Origin: Diphasiastrum complanatum
Lineage: Eukaryota; Streptophyta; Lycopodiopsida; Lycopodiales; Lycopodiaceae
Direction: 5' to 3'
Assembly: GCA_029204225.1 (NCBI GenBank)
Contig: CM055113.1
Location: forward strand, 7,905,852 to 7,969,851
Length of the DNA stretch: 64,000 bases
Positions within the stretch are counted from its first letter, which is position 1, and each line of letters starts with the position of its first letter. A model generated the notes under the pieces. The model ran no database searches. It was given only the letters and a program-made list of their open reading frames with translations, and was not told the origin of the DNA. Positions 54,079-64,000 of the stretch are shown here, piece by piece. The position numbers were made by a program, and so were the translations under genes.

Positions 54079-54533
54079 TTAATCTGAATCCTTGAATGCC
54101 TTGATCTTCAAACTTAGTTCTACACAGAATCTTTTGTGTGACTCCAAACTTAATGCTTTAGTAAAAACATCTACTGTCATATCTTGCGTTCTATAGTACT
54201 GTAATCTAACCTCTTCGTTGAGAACTTTGCTTCTTACAAAATGATACTTCAAAGGGCATATTGATTCAGACCGATATTTGAGAGTAAGTTCCTCAACCAA
54301 ATTGCTTTCTTTGTAGCTTGAGAGGCTGCGATATACTCTAATTCAGTGGAAGATAGAGCTATCGCAGATTGCTTGCGACTGTTCCAGGAAACTGGACCGT
54401 TGTTGAGGAAGAATCTAAATCCGAAAGTAGATTTACGAGTGTCTACATCTCCTGCCCAACTTGCATCTATGTAACCATTTAGTAAATTGAGTTTGTCATT
54501 GCCGACTGTTCCATAACAAATGCAAAAGTCCAT
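54079..54533 (-). pseudogene. G1 RNase H
   Basis: NGYIDASWAGDVDTRKST (D), PVSWNSRKQSAIALSSTELEY (E), KKAIWLRNLL, then after a gap of about 90 bases relative to G2, ICPLKYHFVRSKV and TVDVFTKAL. Confidence 0.78.
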
Positions 54534-54539
54534 AGTAGC

Positions 54540-55577
54540 TCGGAAGATATTTCATGACTATGATAAGAGCCTTCCAATGTGTTATACCAGGATTAGTCAT
54601 ATACTGACTGAGAGAGCTGACTGCAAAAGCTATGTCTGACCTGATACAGATGATGGCGTACATAAGAGATTCTATAATAGAATGGTAAGGCTACTCACGA
54701 TGCTGCTTCTCATGAATTGTTTGGAGACACTAGTCATGTGACAATTTGAGTCCTGGTTCCATTGGTGAGAGAGCTAACTTGCAATTCATCATATTATATC
54801 TTACTAGCATGTTGTAGATGTACCTCTGTTGTGTTATGTAGACCAACTTCTGTTTTCTGTCTCTATGGATTTGTATACCAAGGCAAAAATGAGCTTCGCC
54901 CAGATCGATCATGTCGAATTCGGAAGATAGCATTGTCTTGGCTTCTTTTATCAAATCGGTACTGTTGCTGAAAAGCAATGTATCATCCACGTATAAAGTG
55001 ATAATGATAAAAGACTGCTGCACTACTTTGATATATACATTTGAATCTGAAGAGCTAGGTGCATAGCCATGATCAATAAGGAAAGTATTGATCCTTTGAA
55101 ACCATGCTCGAGCAGATTGCTTCAAGCCATAAAGTGCCTTATGGAGTTTACAAACATGATTGTGTCTACCTCGATAATATTACCTTGGGGTTGCACCATG
55201 TAAATGTCTTCTTCGATAACTTCATTGAGATGTGTTGTCTATACATCCATTTGATGCATTTTCAAATATACTGCAGCGGCAAATGATAGCAAAAGTCGAA
55301 TAGAAGAATGCTTGACTACTGGACTGAAGGTCTCAGTGTAATCAACATTGTATACCTGAGAAAATCCTTTGGCTACAAGTCCTGCCTTTCTCCTGTTGAT
55401 GCTACCATCTGCATTGTACTTGACTTTGAAAATCCATTTGCAATCAACTACGTTTATGCTGGTAGGTAGTTCGACAATCGTCCATGTCTGGTTCTTGATA
55501 AGAGATGAATACTCTTTATCCATAACTTCTTTCCAGAGATTTGAATCAGGCTGACAGAGTGCCTCTTGGACAAACAT
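54540..55577 (-). pseudogene. G1 reverse transcriptase
   Basis: WTIVELPTSINVVDCKWIFK, GLVAKGFSQVYNVDYTETF, SPVVKHSSIRLLLSFAA, MHQMDV (catalytic D), frameshift, YGLKQSARAWFQRI, FIIITLYVDDTLLFS (YVDD), HFCLGIQIHRDRK, YNMMNCKLALSPMEPG. Confidence 0.8.
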
Positions 55578-55694
55578 TGGTTTCTGAACAAGATAAGTTG
55601 CAGACTCATCGATATACCGGTTAGGTGGTCTGCTAGTTCTTGAAGATCTTCTAGGTAATACATGAAGTTGATTATGTCCATCATACTGTAGTTG

Positions 55695-56400
55695 CTAATC
55701 TGCAACATCATCATCTTTTGATCCGTCGTTGATTTGTTGTTTGTCAAGAGTAGAGGAGCTTGGACCTTCAATAGGAATAGTCAACTGAGGAACTGAAAAG
55801 TTCAAAACATCAGGAGAATCTGATAGGTCGGCTACATGGGAACTGCCCTTTCCTTTGAGGTCTTGAAACTGATCTTCGATGAAGATGACATCCCAGCTAG
55901 TAAATATCTTTGACTCAATGGGATCGAACAACTTGTAGGCTTGATCTGAAGTAGTGTAGTTGATGAAAACACACTTGATACTCTGAAAGTCGAGCTTCTT
56001 CCTGAGATCACGAGGAATTTGCGCAAAATCAGTACATCCAAAAACTCGTAAGTTTGATAAAGAAGGTTTGGCACCTGTCCAAACTTCGAATGGTGTTTTG
56101 TCTGAGAGGCCTTTAGTGGAACATCTGTTCTGAATATAGGTTGCTGTTGAAACAGCTTCAGTCCAGAAGCACTTTGGAAGTGTCGCATGTGATAACATGC
56201 ACTTTGCCGATTCAACTAAGGTTCTGTTCTTTCTCTCAGCAAGACCACAATGACTGAGGCAAATAGGAAGTGATGTATTGTTGCTCAATCCCATTGTTAA
56301 GGCAATAGTCCCTGAATTCGTTGGAGATGTATTCTCCCCCGTTATCTGACCTCAGTGCTTTGATTTGTTTGCCAATTTGATTCCCTAGCATGCTCTTTGA
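55695..56400 (-). pseudogene. G1 integrase, C-terminal part
   Basis: ALRSDNGGEYISNEF (second catalytic D) near 56,350, then SLWSC and ERKNRTLVESAKCML (catalytic E; a frame change precedes it), FWTEAVSTATYIQNRCST, VFGCTDFAQIP. Confidence 0.78.
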
Positions 56401-57299
56401 ATAATAGATCTGTTTTGATAGATCTATAGGTTAACTTAAAAATGATTTGGATAAGGATCTAAATGCGGTGTTCTACTAGTACAATCAAGAGCTGCACCTA
56501 GACATTTAAGATTTTTAAATCATGGGCAATTAGCTTGAGTAGTTGTTTTGCCCCTGTAAAAGTTAATTAGTAAAACAGACAATGTGAAGAGAATTCAACG
56601 GAAACTATTTGTTTTGTGTGTATTGTTTTAAAGACACATAATTTATGAGTCATTTTGATTCATCTGTAAAATTGTGTGCATAGGATACTGAATTCTTGGA
56701 TGTGTATTTCTCAGTTGAGGAATAAACTTAACACATTAGCAATTGTATTCCAAAGAGCTCAATTGGATACCGGATCCTAATGGTTCCAAGAATGGTAAAC
56801 TGAATTTTTGGAATTCAGTAGAACTTTGTAATATCTAGATGTTCTAGGAGGTTGTATAAAGTTTATGTTGTTAAAGATTGATATTATAATGTTCTTTAAT
56901 TACTTGGTTGATGGTAGAATTTGGAACTCATAATCTGATTAAGAATCAAGTTGGAAGAATTTTCTTGAAATCCAATGATTTTCCTTGTGGAAAAGATTTC
57001 AGAATGATTCTTATATTTTCTGAGCTGTATGTTGTGCATATACTCCAGTATTTTTTAGTGATCAAGTATGGTTTTGGAACCCTATAAATTATGATTGACG
57101 AATCATAAGGTTCTAAATATTTATGATTGACAGATCATAGATTGATACTTAAATGTCATTAAAAGAATATATGGAAATGTGAGCATTCTTAAGATAATGA
57201 ATAATTCTTGATCAATTGGGTGAGTTAAGAATCTAGATATGTTGTTTGAACTCTAAATTTCTTTACTCCAGCACATACTTGAGATTGTGTGGATCTTAC
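56401..57299. other. Unassigned AT-rich stretch
   Basis: No frames or motifs I can name. TTATGATTGACAGATCATAG-like near-repeats occur at about 57,090-57,135 (ATGATTGACGAATCATAA and ATGATTGACAGATCATAG, both imperfect palindromes). Confidence 0.4.
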
Positions 57300-58969
57300 T
57301 GTCGGAAAGAGTATGCAAAAGATAGGTCAAATAAGATTTGAATAAAAAGAATTCGAACGACAAGAAAGAAAACTTATCGTGCGTAGCGGAATCGACTATC
57401 TTTCTCTTTCTTCATGCATGACTACGCCTATCAATTTCGAACAAAATAATAGTGATAGAAATCATCAGTACTACAGTGATTACGTAGCCAAACAATAATG
57501 CATTGAATTATCAGACAAATAATTAGTCGTGAAGAACTACAGAAACACATACATTTTGAAACAAACCTGAACGCAATAAAAGATAGTATTGATTCAGTAT
57601 GAAAATGAAATAGAAGTAAATGAGTACAATAAGTTGCAAATCGAAGAAGCGTACTCTAAGCTATCTCTGAGTGGCTAAAATGAAAGTCTGAATTAAGCGC
57701 AATGCTGATAAGCAGTAAGCGCAATAACAATCTCTAAACAACTCTAGAATGCTTAGGAGTGTTCAAGCTCGTAGGCTTGGGAGAGAGAGAGCTAACTATT
57801 CAATACTTGCTAATCTATTGATCAAAAACTTCAAAACTTGAGAGCTTTAGGACTTGAAAAGAGATGTACGAACAACTGATTTATACTAAGTGATTAGGTC
57901 GTTAAATGAGATTGCTAGTTGGCTGGTGCCCGCTGGCATTCATCCAGTTTTTTCTCAGAAATTGATTGTTGATAAGCAGTGAAAATTGGCCGTAAATAGT
58001 CTGTCTGCATAAACGAACTAAAACTGTCACTTTGCAGAAATGAACTAAAACTACCACAGGTGACAGTGTCGCAAAAAGACGACAATGTCGCCTTTTAGCG
58101 AAAAACTCGATAGTGTCTTTGAATCTCATTAAGCCCCACACTTTGCCAGAGTCATTTTCTTAACATATAAGGCACTTTGAAAAATGTGACTCTGCATATT
58201 TACTCGTAATTCTTGACAGACGAAAAATGCAAAAAAGACGACACTACATTTTTATACGTAATTCTTGACATGCGACAATGTCTGGATTGTAGAGAGAGAA
58301 AATGCGACATTGTTGTCAAACTCCGTGTATTTCTGTAGACTGTGTAAAAACACTTGTAAATCTATAGAGTAAAGACACGAGAAAATCCGCAGAACTGGAT
58401 AAACAATCGAAATGATACTTCAGTTCAATGTGCTTACTCCTAGAATGAAATCTAGGGTTGTTTGACAAAGCAATGGCACTTTGATTATCACAAAATAATG
58501 TCATCGGAGCATATTGATTCAGACGGATGTCTGAGAGGAAGTTCCTCAGCCAAATTGCTTCCTTTGTAGTTTGAGAGGCTGCGATATACTTTGATTCAGT
58601 GGAAGATAGAGCTATTGAGTATTTCTTGCAACTGTTCCAAGAAATTGGACCATTGGTGAGGAAGAATATAAATCCTGAAGTGGATTTACGAGTGTCTACA
58701 TCTCCTGCCCAACTTGCATATGTGTAACCACTGAGTAAATTGAGTTTGTCGTTGTCGACTACTCCATAACAAATGCAAAAGTCCATAGTAGCTCAAAAAT
58801 ATCTCATGACTCTGATAAGAGCCTTCCAATGTGTTACACCAGGATTAGTCATAAACTGACTGAGAGAGCTGACTGCAAAAGCTATGTTTGGTCTGGTACA
58901 GATCATGGCGTACATAAAGAGATCCTATAATAGAATGGTAGGGATACTCATGCATCTGCTGCTTTTCAT
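57300..58969 (-). mobile_element. Decayed Ty1/copia element G2 (relative of G1)
   Basis: LTR-like part to about 58,397, with TTTATAC (TATA on the minus strand) near 57,882 matching G1. It is followed directly by the middle of RNase H because the purine tract and domain end are deleted, then a short RT scrap cut by the LTR of element H at 58,970. Confidence 0.62.
58400..58786 (-). pseudogene. G2 RNase H
   Basis: SGYTYASWAGDVDTRKSTSG, SIALSSTESKYIAASQ, TTKEAIWLRNFL, TLFCDNQSAIALSNNP, FHSRSKHIELKYHF. The domain is better preserved than in G1; the tail runs into LTR sequence. Confidence 0.78.
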
Positions 58970-59665
58970 TGTTAAACTCACACGTGGACTGTCCACAACA
59001 TGTACTTGTGATCTCCTAAGGTGTGTAGATGCACCAAGATCAAGACTAGATTGAGATTCAAGATCTATCTTTGATTCTATGGCAAGAACACACTACTACA
59101 TGCATTCAATCACTTCCAACTCTCACTCACACGTGTGGAAAGTATCCAAAAAGTATCCTAAATAAAAACAAGTTGCTCTCCTTGGGTAGAGAGAGAAAAT
59201 CATCATGAGCTCTCGAGTAGAGAGAGAAAGCTAGAAAATCACTTACACTCAAAATCCACTCAATCTCTTAATCAATTGGATCCAAATGAGAAGTACAATG
59301 ATACTAGTAGATCCACAAGCTACCACAAAGCTTATGATTGGACCACACTTTTGCCACCTCTTCATCCTATTGGACCATTGATCCATTCACCTCTAGATTC
59401 TATTGGACCCCTCAAGGTTCCACCTCTAAATCCTATTGGACCTCTTAAATTTCATCAAACAAAAGTATTACACTAATCTAGACTCTAATTGGCACGAGTT
59501 TATCCTCTTACTCTATTTTGGCTAAATAGTGGCATTACAAGTGGAAATGGGTAATTTGCCGTCTATGCCAAATCTGGTCCTATCAACATCCTACACCTAG
59601 ATGCTTGATATAAAAAACATAAGACCCCTATATCTAACATAGATAATCTTTTTCAATTCTTCACA
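58970..59665 (-). repeat. Element H 3' LTR
   Basis: 696 bp, TGTTAAACTC to CTTCACA. ATTGG at 59,337, 59,369, 59,402 and 59,435 (32, 33, 33 bp), one unit fewer than element E. CACACGTGTG at 59,128. Confidence 0.85.
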
Positions 59666-59751
59666 CTCCCAAAAAATTATCTATGAAGATTTAAGCATTG
59701 ATCTTGATATAACTCCAAGATTAGATCTATGCTTAATGAAAGCACTTTTTC

Positions 59752-60560
59752 TCAAAGGCTTGGTGAGTTGACATGCTCCAAATAGATCACATCATAATTG
59801 TCTTCAAAATCAATAATAGGTGATGCATCCATAGATTTCTTGATCGCGGCCTCTTCAAAAGATGAATGTTGATCTTCATGAAAGACAACATGTCTACTTT
59901 CAATAACTTGAGAAGTAGAGAGTACAAAGACTCTATAGGCCTTTTTGGTGGATGAGTATCCAACCATGATTCCTTTGCATGCACTATGATCTTCCTTCTT
60001 CCTTGTTTCCAAGGGAATATGGGCAAAGCATGTGCATCCAAAAACTCTAAGGTGATCAACCTTAGGCTTCTTCAAATGTAAGATTTCATATGGTGACTTT
60101 CCTCCAAGAGCTATATATGGGAGCCTATTGCAAAGATAATTTGCACAATTAATGGCTTCTCCCCATAAATCTTTGGGCAAAGATGCCTCAATTCTCATAG
60201 ATTTTTCACATTCACATAGAGATCTATTCTTTCTCTCGGCCACTCCATTTTGAGATGGAGAATAGGCACAAGAGAACTCTCTTTTGATGCCTTCAAGCTC
60301 ACAAAAATCATGAAATTTATTGGAGATATATTCACCACCTCCATCACATCTAAGAGCTTTAATCTTGAATGAGAATTGCTTCTCTACATAAGCTTTGAAA
60401 ATAAGGAAATGATCAAACACCATAGAATATATCCAAGTGAAACTTGTGAAATCATCAATGAAAGTAACAAAACAAGTGACTCCTCCCTTGCTTATAATTG
60501 ATGAGAAATGCACATCCGAGTGGATTAACTCCAAAGGATGCTTGCTTTTGATAGAAGATC
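59752..60560 (-). pseudogene. Element H integrase
   Basis: MELIHSDVHFSSIISKGGVT (D), ALRCDGGGEYISNKF (D; SDNGG changed to CDGGG), SQNGVAERKNRSL (E), GEAINCANYLCNR, VFGCTCFAHIPLETR. Open for 260 codons apart from an 8-residue gap (FTSFTWIY...MVF). Confidence 0.82.
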
Positions 60561-61396
60561 TTGTAAATGGCTTTTTGTGTCCTATGCCATAATTCCTCCA
60601 TAGAGAGGTTGTTCACAAGAGCAACATTATAAGCATTCACATATTCATTTGGATCTAGTTTATAGATGCCTCCAAATCTAGATCCTAATGCAAGTATCTC
60701 ATCATTCTTCTTGATAGTGCAAGTATCAACATTGAATTTTACATCAAGGCCATTATCAAGCAATTGGCCAACACTAATGAGATTCTTAGTAAGTTTAGGC
60801 ACGTAAAGAACTTTAGAGGATGCAAGCTTTAAGGGAATGTGCGGCCTATGCCTTCAATAGGATATTCAAAATCATTTGCAGTGTATATTGATTTCTTGAC
60901 TCCATCATAAGGTGCAATAGAAGAGAAAGAATCCTTAGAGCTACACATATGTAAAGAGGCTCCACTATAAGCCATCCTTCTTGAAAGGAGTTGATGAGAA
61001 GCTAGAGACCATAAGAGATCCCTCTCCATCACTTGCAATAGTGTCTTCCTTCTCATTGGTGATGTTGGGCCTTTCTTGCCACAATAGAAGCACTTGATCT
61101 TCTTCTTCTTGAGCTTGGATGATGAAGCATTAAAGGAATCATCTTCCTCCTCATCTTTGTCTTCGGATTTGGCTTTGTCCTTGCTTGAGGATTGTTGATA
61201 TTGGTTCTTGCTCCTCCCTTTGTGCGTGTCCTTGGCAAAATGGCTTTTCCATCATTATGAGTGAGAGAAAGCGTGTCCATCCTCAAGAGCTTGTACTCTT
61301 GTCTTGATTCTTCAGAATTTAGCACACTTTGGAGAGCCTCAAAACTTGGTAGCTCCTCCTTAATGGCATAGGATTGGAGAAGGTTATCGAATTCAG
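60561..61396 (-). pseudogene. Element H gag tail, protease and pre-integrase
   Basis: PRLTKNLISVGQLLDNGLDV-type segment, DTCTIKKNDEIL, FGGIYKLDPNEYVNA, LWHRTQ. The finger cysteines are deleted. The protease region has SGASLHMCSS with the preceding residues lost. Upstream lies a Lys-rich gag tail with KKIKCFYCGKKG-like scrap. Confidence 0.72.
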
Positions 61397-61572
61397 GTCA
61401 CAACTCTTCATTCATACCTTCACACGTACAATGCTCTACTCCATATGTCTCAATTAGAGTGTCTAGGTCCTCTCAAGGTCATTAGTCACCAATGGGCCTC
61501 GACGTGGAATAACATCTAGGCGTGACCAATAATCTCGAACACTGGAGGGCCGGTCTACCATATTAGGACTAT
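61397..61572. other. Unassigned 176-bp spacer between opposed copia elements
   Basis: More GC-rich than its flanks (GGGCCTCGACGTGG, GGAGGGCCGGTC). No repeat mate seen in the window. H runs away to the left and I to the right. Confidence 0.5.
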
Positions 61573-61575
61573 TCC

Positions 61576-62460
61576 ATGTTCTTAGGTGAATATGGCCATA
61601 ACAATTCCTCTCATGCTTCTACCTCAAAGAAGAAGAAAAACATTAAATGGTTTTTTTGTGGCAATAAGGGTCACTATGCTACAAATTGTTTCAAGAAGAA
61701 GAATCGATTCAAGCAAGCCAAACTTTCAAATGAGAAAGAAGACTCTATTGCAAGTGATGGAGAGGGATCTCTTATGGTCTCTAGTTTTTCATCTACACCT
61801 TTTAAGAAGGGTGGATCTTGGTACATTGATAGTGGAGCATCTTCACATATGTGTAGCTCCAAGGAGTCCTTCACATCTATTATGCCTTATAGAGGAGCTA
61901 AGATGACTATCTATACAGCAAATGACCAAGAATGCAATATTGAAGGCATAGGAAGTATTCCCTTGAAGACTTCTTCTTCCAAAGTTCTTTCTCTCAACAG
62001 GGTTATTTTTGTGTCTAATCTTACAAAGAACCTCATAAGTGTTGGCCAACTACTTGATGATGGCCTTGATGTGAAATTCAATATTGATACTTGTATTATC
62101 AAGAGAAATGATGAGATCCTTGCATATGGATCAAGATTTGGAGGCATATACAAGCTTGATCCAAGAGAGAGTTGTGATATTGCTTATGTGACAAAGCTTT
62201 CCAAGGAGGAGTTATGGCATAGGAGGTTGGGACATCCCAACTACAAATCCATGCTTTCTATGATCAAAAAAGCCAAGTCTATCGGCTTACCAAAGAGTCT
62301 TTCCAGGGAGATCAAGCCATGTGAGGCTTGTGCAATTGCAAAATCACACAAGAAAGCATATCAAAGATCCTCCATCAAAATCACACATCCTTTGGAGTTG
62401 ATACACTTGGATGTGCAATTCTATCATCCAAAAGCAAGGGAGGAGCCACTTGCTTTGTGA
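61576..62460 (+). pseudogene. Element I gag tail, protease, integrase N-terminus
   Basis: NIKWFFCGNKGHYATNCFKK (knuckle, first C-x-C altered to FFCG), SWYIDSGASSHMCSS (protease DSG), LWHRRLGHPNYKSM and CEACAIAKSHKKAY (intact HHCC finger), LELIHLDVQF (D), then a frameshift at 62,420. Confidence 0.82.
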
Positions 62461-62605
62461 CATTTATTGATGATTTCACAAGATATACATGGTTGTATCT
62501 TCTTACTTCTAAAGCTATGGTGTATGATCACTTCCTTATTTCAAAGCATATGTTGAGAAGCAATTCTCATTGAAGATCAAGGCTTTGAGGTGTGATGGAG
62601 GAGAA
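62415..62605 (+). pseudogene. Element I integrase scrap and deletion junction
   Basis: SKGGATCFVTFIDDFTRYTW and LLTSKAMVYDHFLIS continue the integrase after the shift. ALRCDGGE at about 62,580-62,603 breaks off and RT sequence follows, removing the rest of integrase and RT as far as the catalytic YVDD. Confidence 0.75.
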
Positions 62606-63180
62606 GACTAGTTGTATCAAATTGGTTGAAAAGACCAAAATAGCACTTGGAAAAGAGCTTAAGATGCAAGATCTAGGAGAGATCCATTATATCTTAGGCC
62701 TAGAGATTGACTTTCATGATGATTATGCTTTTATTTGTCAATCTAGATATTCTCTTGCTATGTTGAAAAAATTTCATATGGAAAGCTGTAAGGGCATTGA
62801 TACACCAATGGAGCACATTGCAAAAGATCCTAATAAAGGTGATGAAAGATCCTTCAAGGACATCACACTTTTTAGGAGTTTTATTGGCTCCTTGATATGG
62901 CTTACCATCACCATGCCCGACTTGAGCTATTGTGTGCCCAAGTTGAGCCAATCTATGCAAGATCCAAAGATCCATCATTGGAAGATGGCCAAGAGGCTGC
63001 TAAGGTACATATCTTCATCACATGATTATGGTTTACTTTACAAGAGTGAAGATCTATCCATTATTGGCTACTCGGATTCGGACTTTGCAAGTGATAAGAT
63101 GGATCGAAAGTCCACAAGTGCATATACTATCTTTTTTGGAGGATATCTCATATCTTGGCTTTCCGAAAAGCAAGATACTA
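62606..63180 (+). pseudogene. Element I reverse transcriptase C-half and RNase H start
   Basis: CIKLVEKTKIALGKELKMQD, LGLEIDFHDDYAFICQSRY, DTPMEHIAKDPNKGDERSF, IGSLIWLTITMPDLSYCV, WKMAKRLLRYISSSHDYG, GYSDSDFASDKMDRKST (RNase H D). YVDD is missing. Confidence 0.82.
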
Positions 63181-63544
63181 TCTCTCTCTCTCTTCTTGTG
63201 AGGCCGAGTATAAAGCACTCACTACATCAACAAAAGAAGTGCTTTGGATCAAGAGAATTCTATTGGAGCTAAAGTGCATCAAAGAGGAGGAGCTATCATT
63301 GATATATTGTGATAATATCTTGGCCCAAGCCCTTGCCAATAATCCAATATTCCATGCAAGGGGCAAGCACATAGAAGTGGCACACCACTTTGTGATTGAG
63401 AAGCTTATTGGAGGAGCGATCCATTTGGAGCATATCGGTTCATCATCTTGTATTGCCGATCTACTCACCAAGCCACTACTCAAAAGTTCCTTCATCAAAC
63501 ATAGATCCAATCTTGGAATGATTCCAAGATCCATGCTTTTTTAG
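63155..63544 (+). pseudogene. Element I RNase H C-terminal part
   Basis: Shifted frame: SLSSCEAEYKALTTSTKEVL (catalytic E), LIYCDNILAQALANNPIFHA (D), KHIEVAHHFVIEKLIGGAI, CIADLLTKPLLKSSF, natural stop at 63,544. Confidence 0.82.
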
Positions 63545-63564
63545 ATTAGATATCTATTTAGGAG

Positions 63565-64000
63565 TGTGAAAATCATAAAAAGTTATCTATCATAGCTTTA
63601 GGGGTTTCATAAGTTTTTTATGTCAAGCATCTTTGTGTAGGACTTTGATAGGGCCAAAATTGGTATAGATGGCAAAATGGTCAACTCCACATGTAAAGCC
63701 ACAATTTGGCCAAAAGTAGTTTATGATGCAAACTTGAGCTAGTTCGGCTTGTGACACTTGTGTAGATATCATTTGATGAGTGATCAAGTCAAAGTGTTGG
63801 CAAAAGTCAAAGGGTCCAATCAAAATTGAGAAATCCACATGAAGGGTTCAATAGAATTGTAAGATGGATGCATCACTCATCCAATAGGATTAGAGAGGCT
63901 AGGATTGAGGGGCCCAGTAGTATTAAAGCTTGGATCTCTACAAGTTTTATATGTACTCTCTTTACCAATCATAATCTAAGTGAGTTCTTGAGTCAATTGT
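63565..64000 (+). repeat. Element I 3' LTR (cut by the window end)
   Basis: TGTGAAAATC start after purine tract ATTTAGGAG. CCAAT at 63,816 and 63,881 with mutated boxes near 63,848 and 63,914 keeps the 32-33-bp phase. About 436 of about 750 bases are visible. Confidence 0.83.

Larger units (their letters stand above)
54072..56400 (-). mobile_element. Decayed Ty1/copia element G1
   Basis: A second copia lineage, distinct from B, E and F. Minus strand: integrase, linker, RT, RNase H with multiple shifts, truncated upstream of the second integrase aspartate (about 56,400). No 5' LTR or gag is seen. Confidence 0.78.
58970..61396 (-). mobile_element. Decayed Ty1/copia element H (E family), inserted in G2
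   Basis: 3' LTR 58,970-59,665; purine tract; a scrap of RNase H fused at about 59,768 to the integrase linker (RT lost); integrase; protease; gag up to 61,396. No 5' LTR or primer site: truncated where an unrelated 180-bp sequence begins. Confidence 0.8.
61573..64000 (+). mobile_element. Ty1/copia element I (plus strand), possible right half of element D
   Basis: Plus-strand gag tail, protease, integrase N-half, then a deletion straight into RT C-half, RNase H, purine tract and 3' LTR running off the window. Its LTR is of the same type as 39,536-40,287, and what it has (gag from the zinc knuckle on) complements what D lacks. Confidence 0.75.

Noticed and set aside
54072-63544. Endogenous pararetrovirus
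   Set aside because: Domain order is protease-integrase-RT-RNase H with LTRs and target duplications, which is Ty1/copia. No movement or coat protein motif was seen.

Overview
This window is nuclear DNA from a land plant and consists mostly of nested retrotransposons. Evidence for a plant: (1) a spliced host gene resembling the C-terminal part of plant ER-membrane M28 metallopeptidases (ERMP1-like, Arabidopsis At1g67420 type); (2) many Ty1/copia and Ty3/gypsy elements whose primer sites match the initiator-Met tRNA (TGGTATCAGAGC) usual in plants; (3) GT-AG introns, with one of about 7.6 kb. The LINE family here does not look like the usual angiosperm L1 or RTE types. Together with the density of nesting this suggests a large genome, perhaps a fern or other non-seed plant, but that is inference with low confidence. 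I see no tRNA or rRNA gene, CRISPR array, operon or bacterial signature.

Layout. 1-8,423: one LINE on the minus strand (ORF1 coiled-coil protein, APE endonuclease, reverse transcriptase). It is split inside RT motif A by a 5.2-kb non-autonomous LTR retrotransposon (789-6,004) with apparently identical 1,245-bp LTRs and a perfect 5-bp target duplication. 8.4-12.2 kb: unidentified broken reading frames, then non-coding DNA with a run of three adjacent hairpins. 12,196-22,221: the last six exons of the ERMP1-like gene on the plus strand, uninterrupted by stops. Its 7.6-kb intron holds two decayed gypsy elements in opposite orientations. 22.2-24.2 kb: 3' flank, CT microsatellites and small duplications. 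24.2-28.8 kb: a scrambled copia element with three related LTRs carrying GA microsatellites of different length. 28.99-29.96 kb: a second, decayed copy of the LINE. 31.1-38.9 kb: copia element B, whose 3' LTR was split by an apparent 1.7-kb inversion and whose pol carries a small TIR element. 39.5-64.0 kb: a nested copia cluster. Element F (44,514-50,671) is nearly intact, with a 1,187-codon frame, one stop codon and a further 130 codons. F sits inside E (40,863-52,828), and E sits inside a tandem-repeat tract. Remnants G1, G2 and H and the plus-strand element I follow. I may be the far half of the element whose 5' LTR lies at 39,536.

How it fits together. Perfect target duplications (CAAAG, GATGT, AAATA) give a relative order: F is younger than E, E is younger than the repeat it split, and the 789-6,004 element is younger than its LINE host. 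The only cellular gene seen is the ERMP1-like one; it appears to tolerate large transposon-filled introns. I did not find a convincing new multi-gene system. The strongest less-expected signals are the non-autonomous LTR family with an alternating tandem-repeat leader and a GGCGCC-rich U3, a 33-bp phased CCAAT-box minisatellite inside copia LTRs, the LTR-breakpoint inversion beside a perfect 22-bp hairpin, and the triple hairpin at 10.4 kb.
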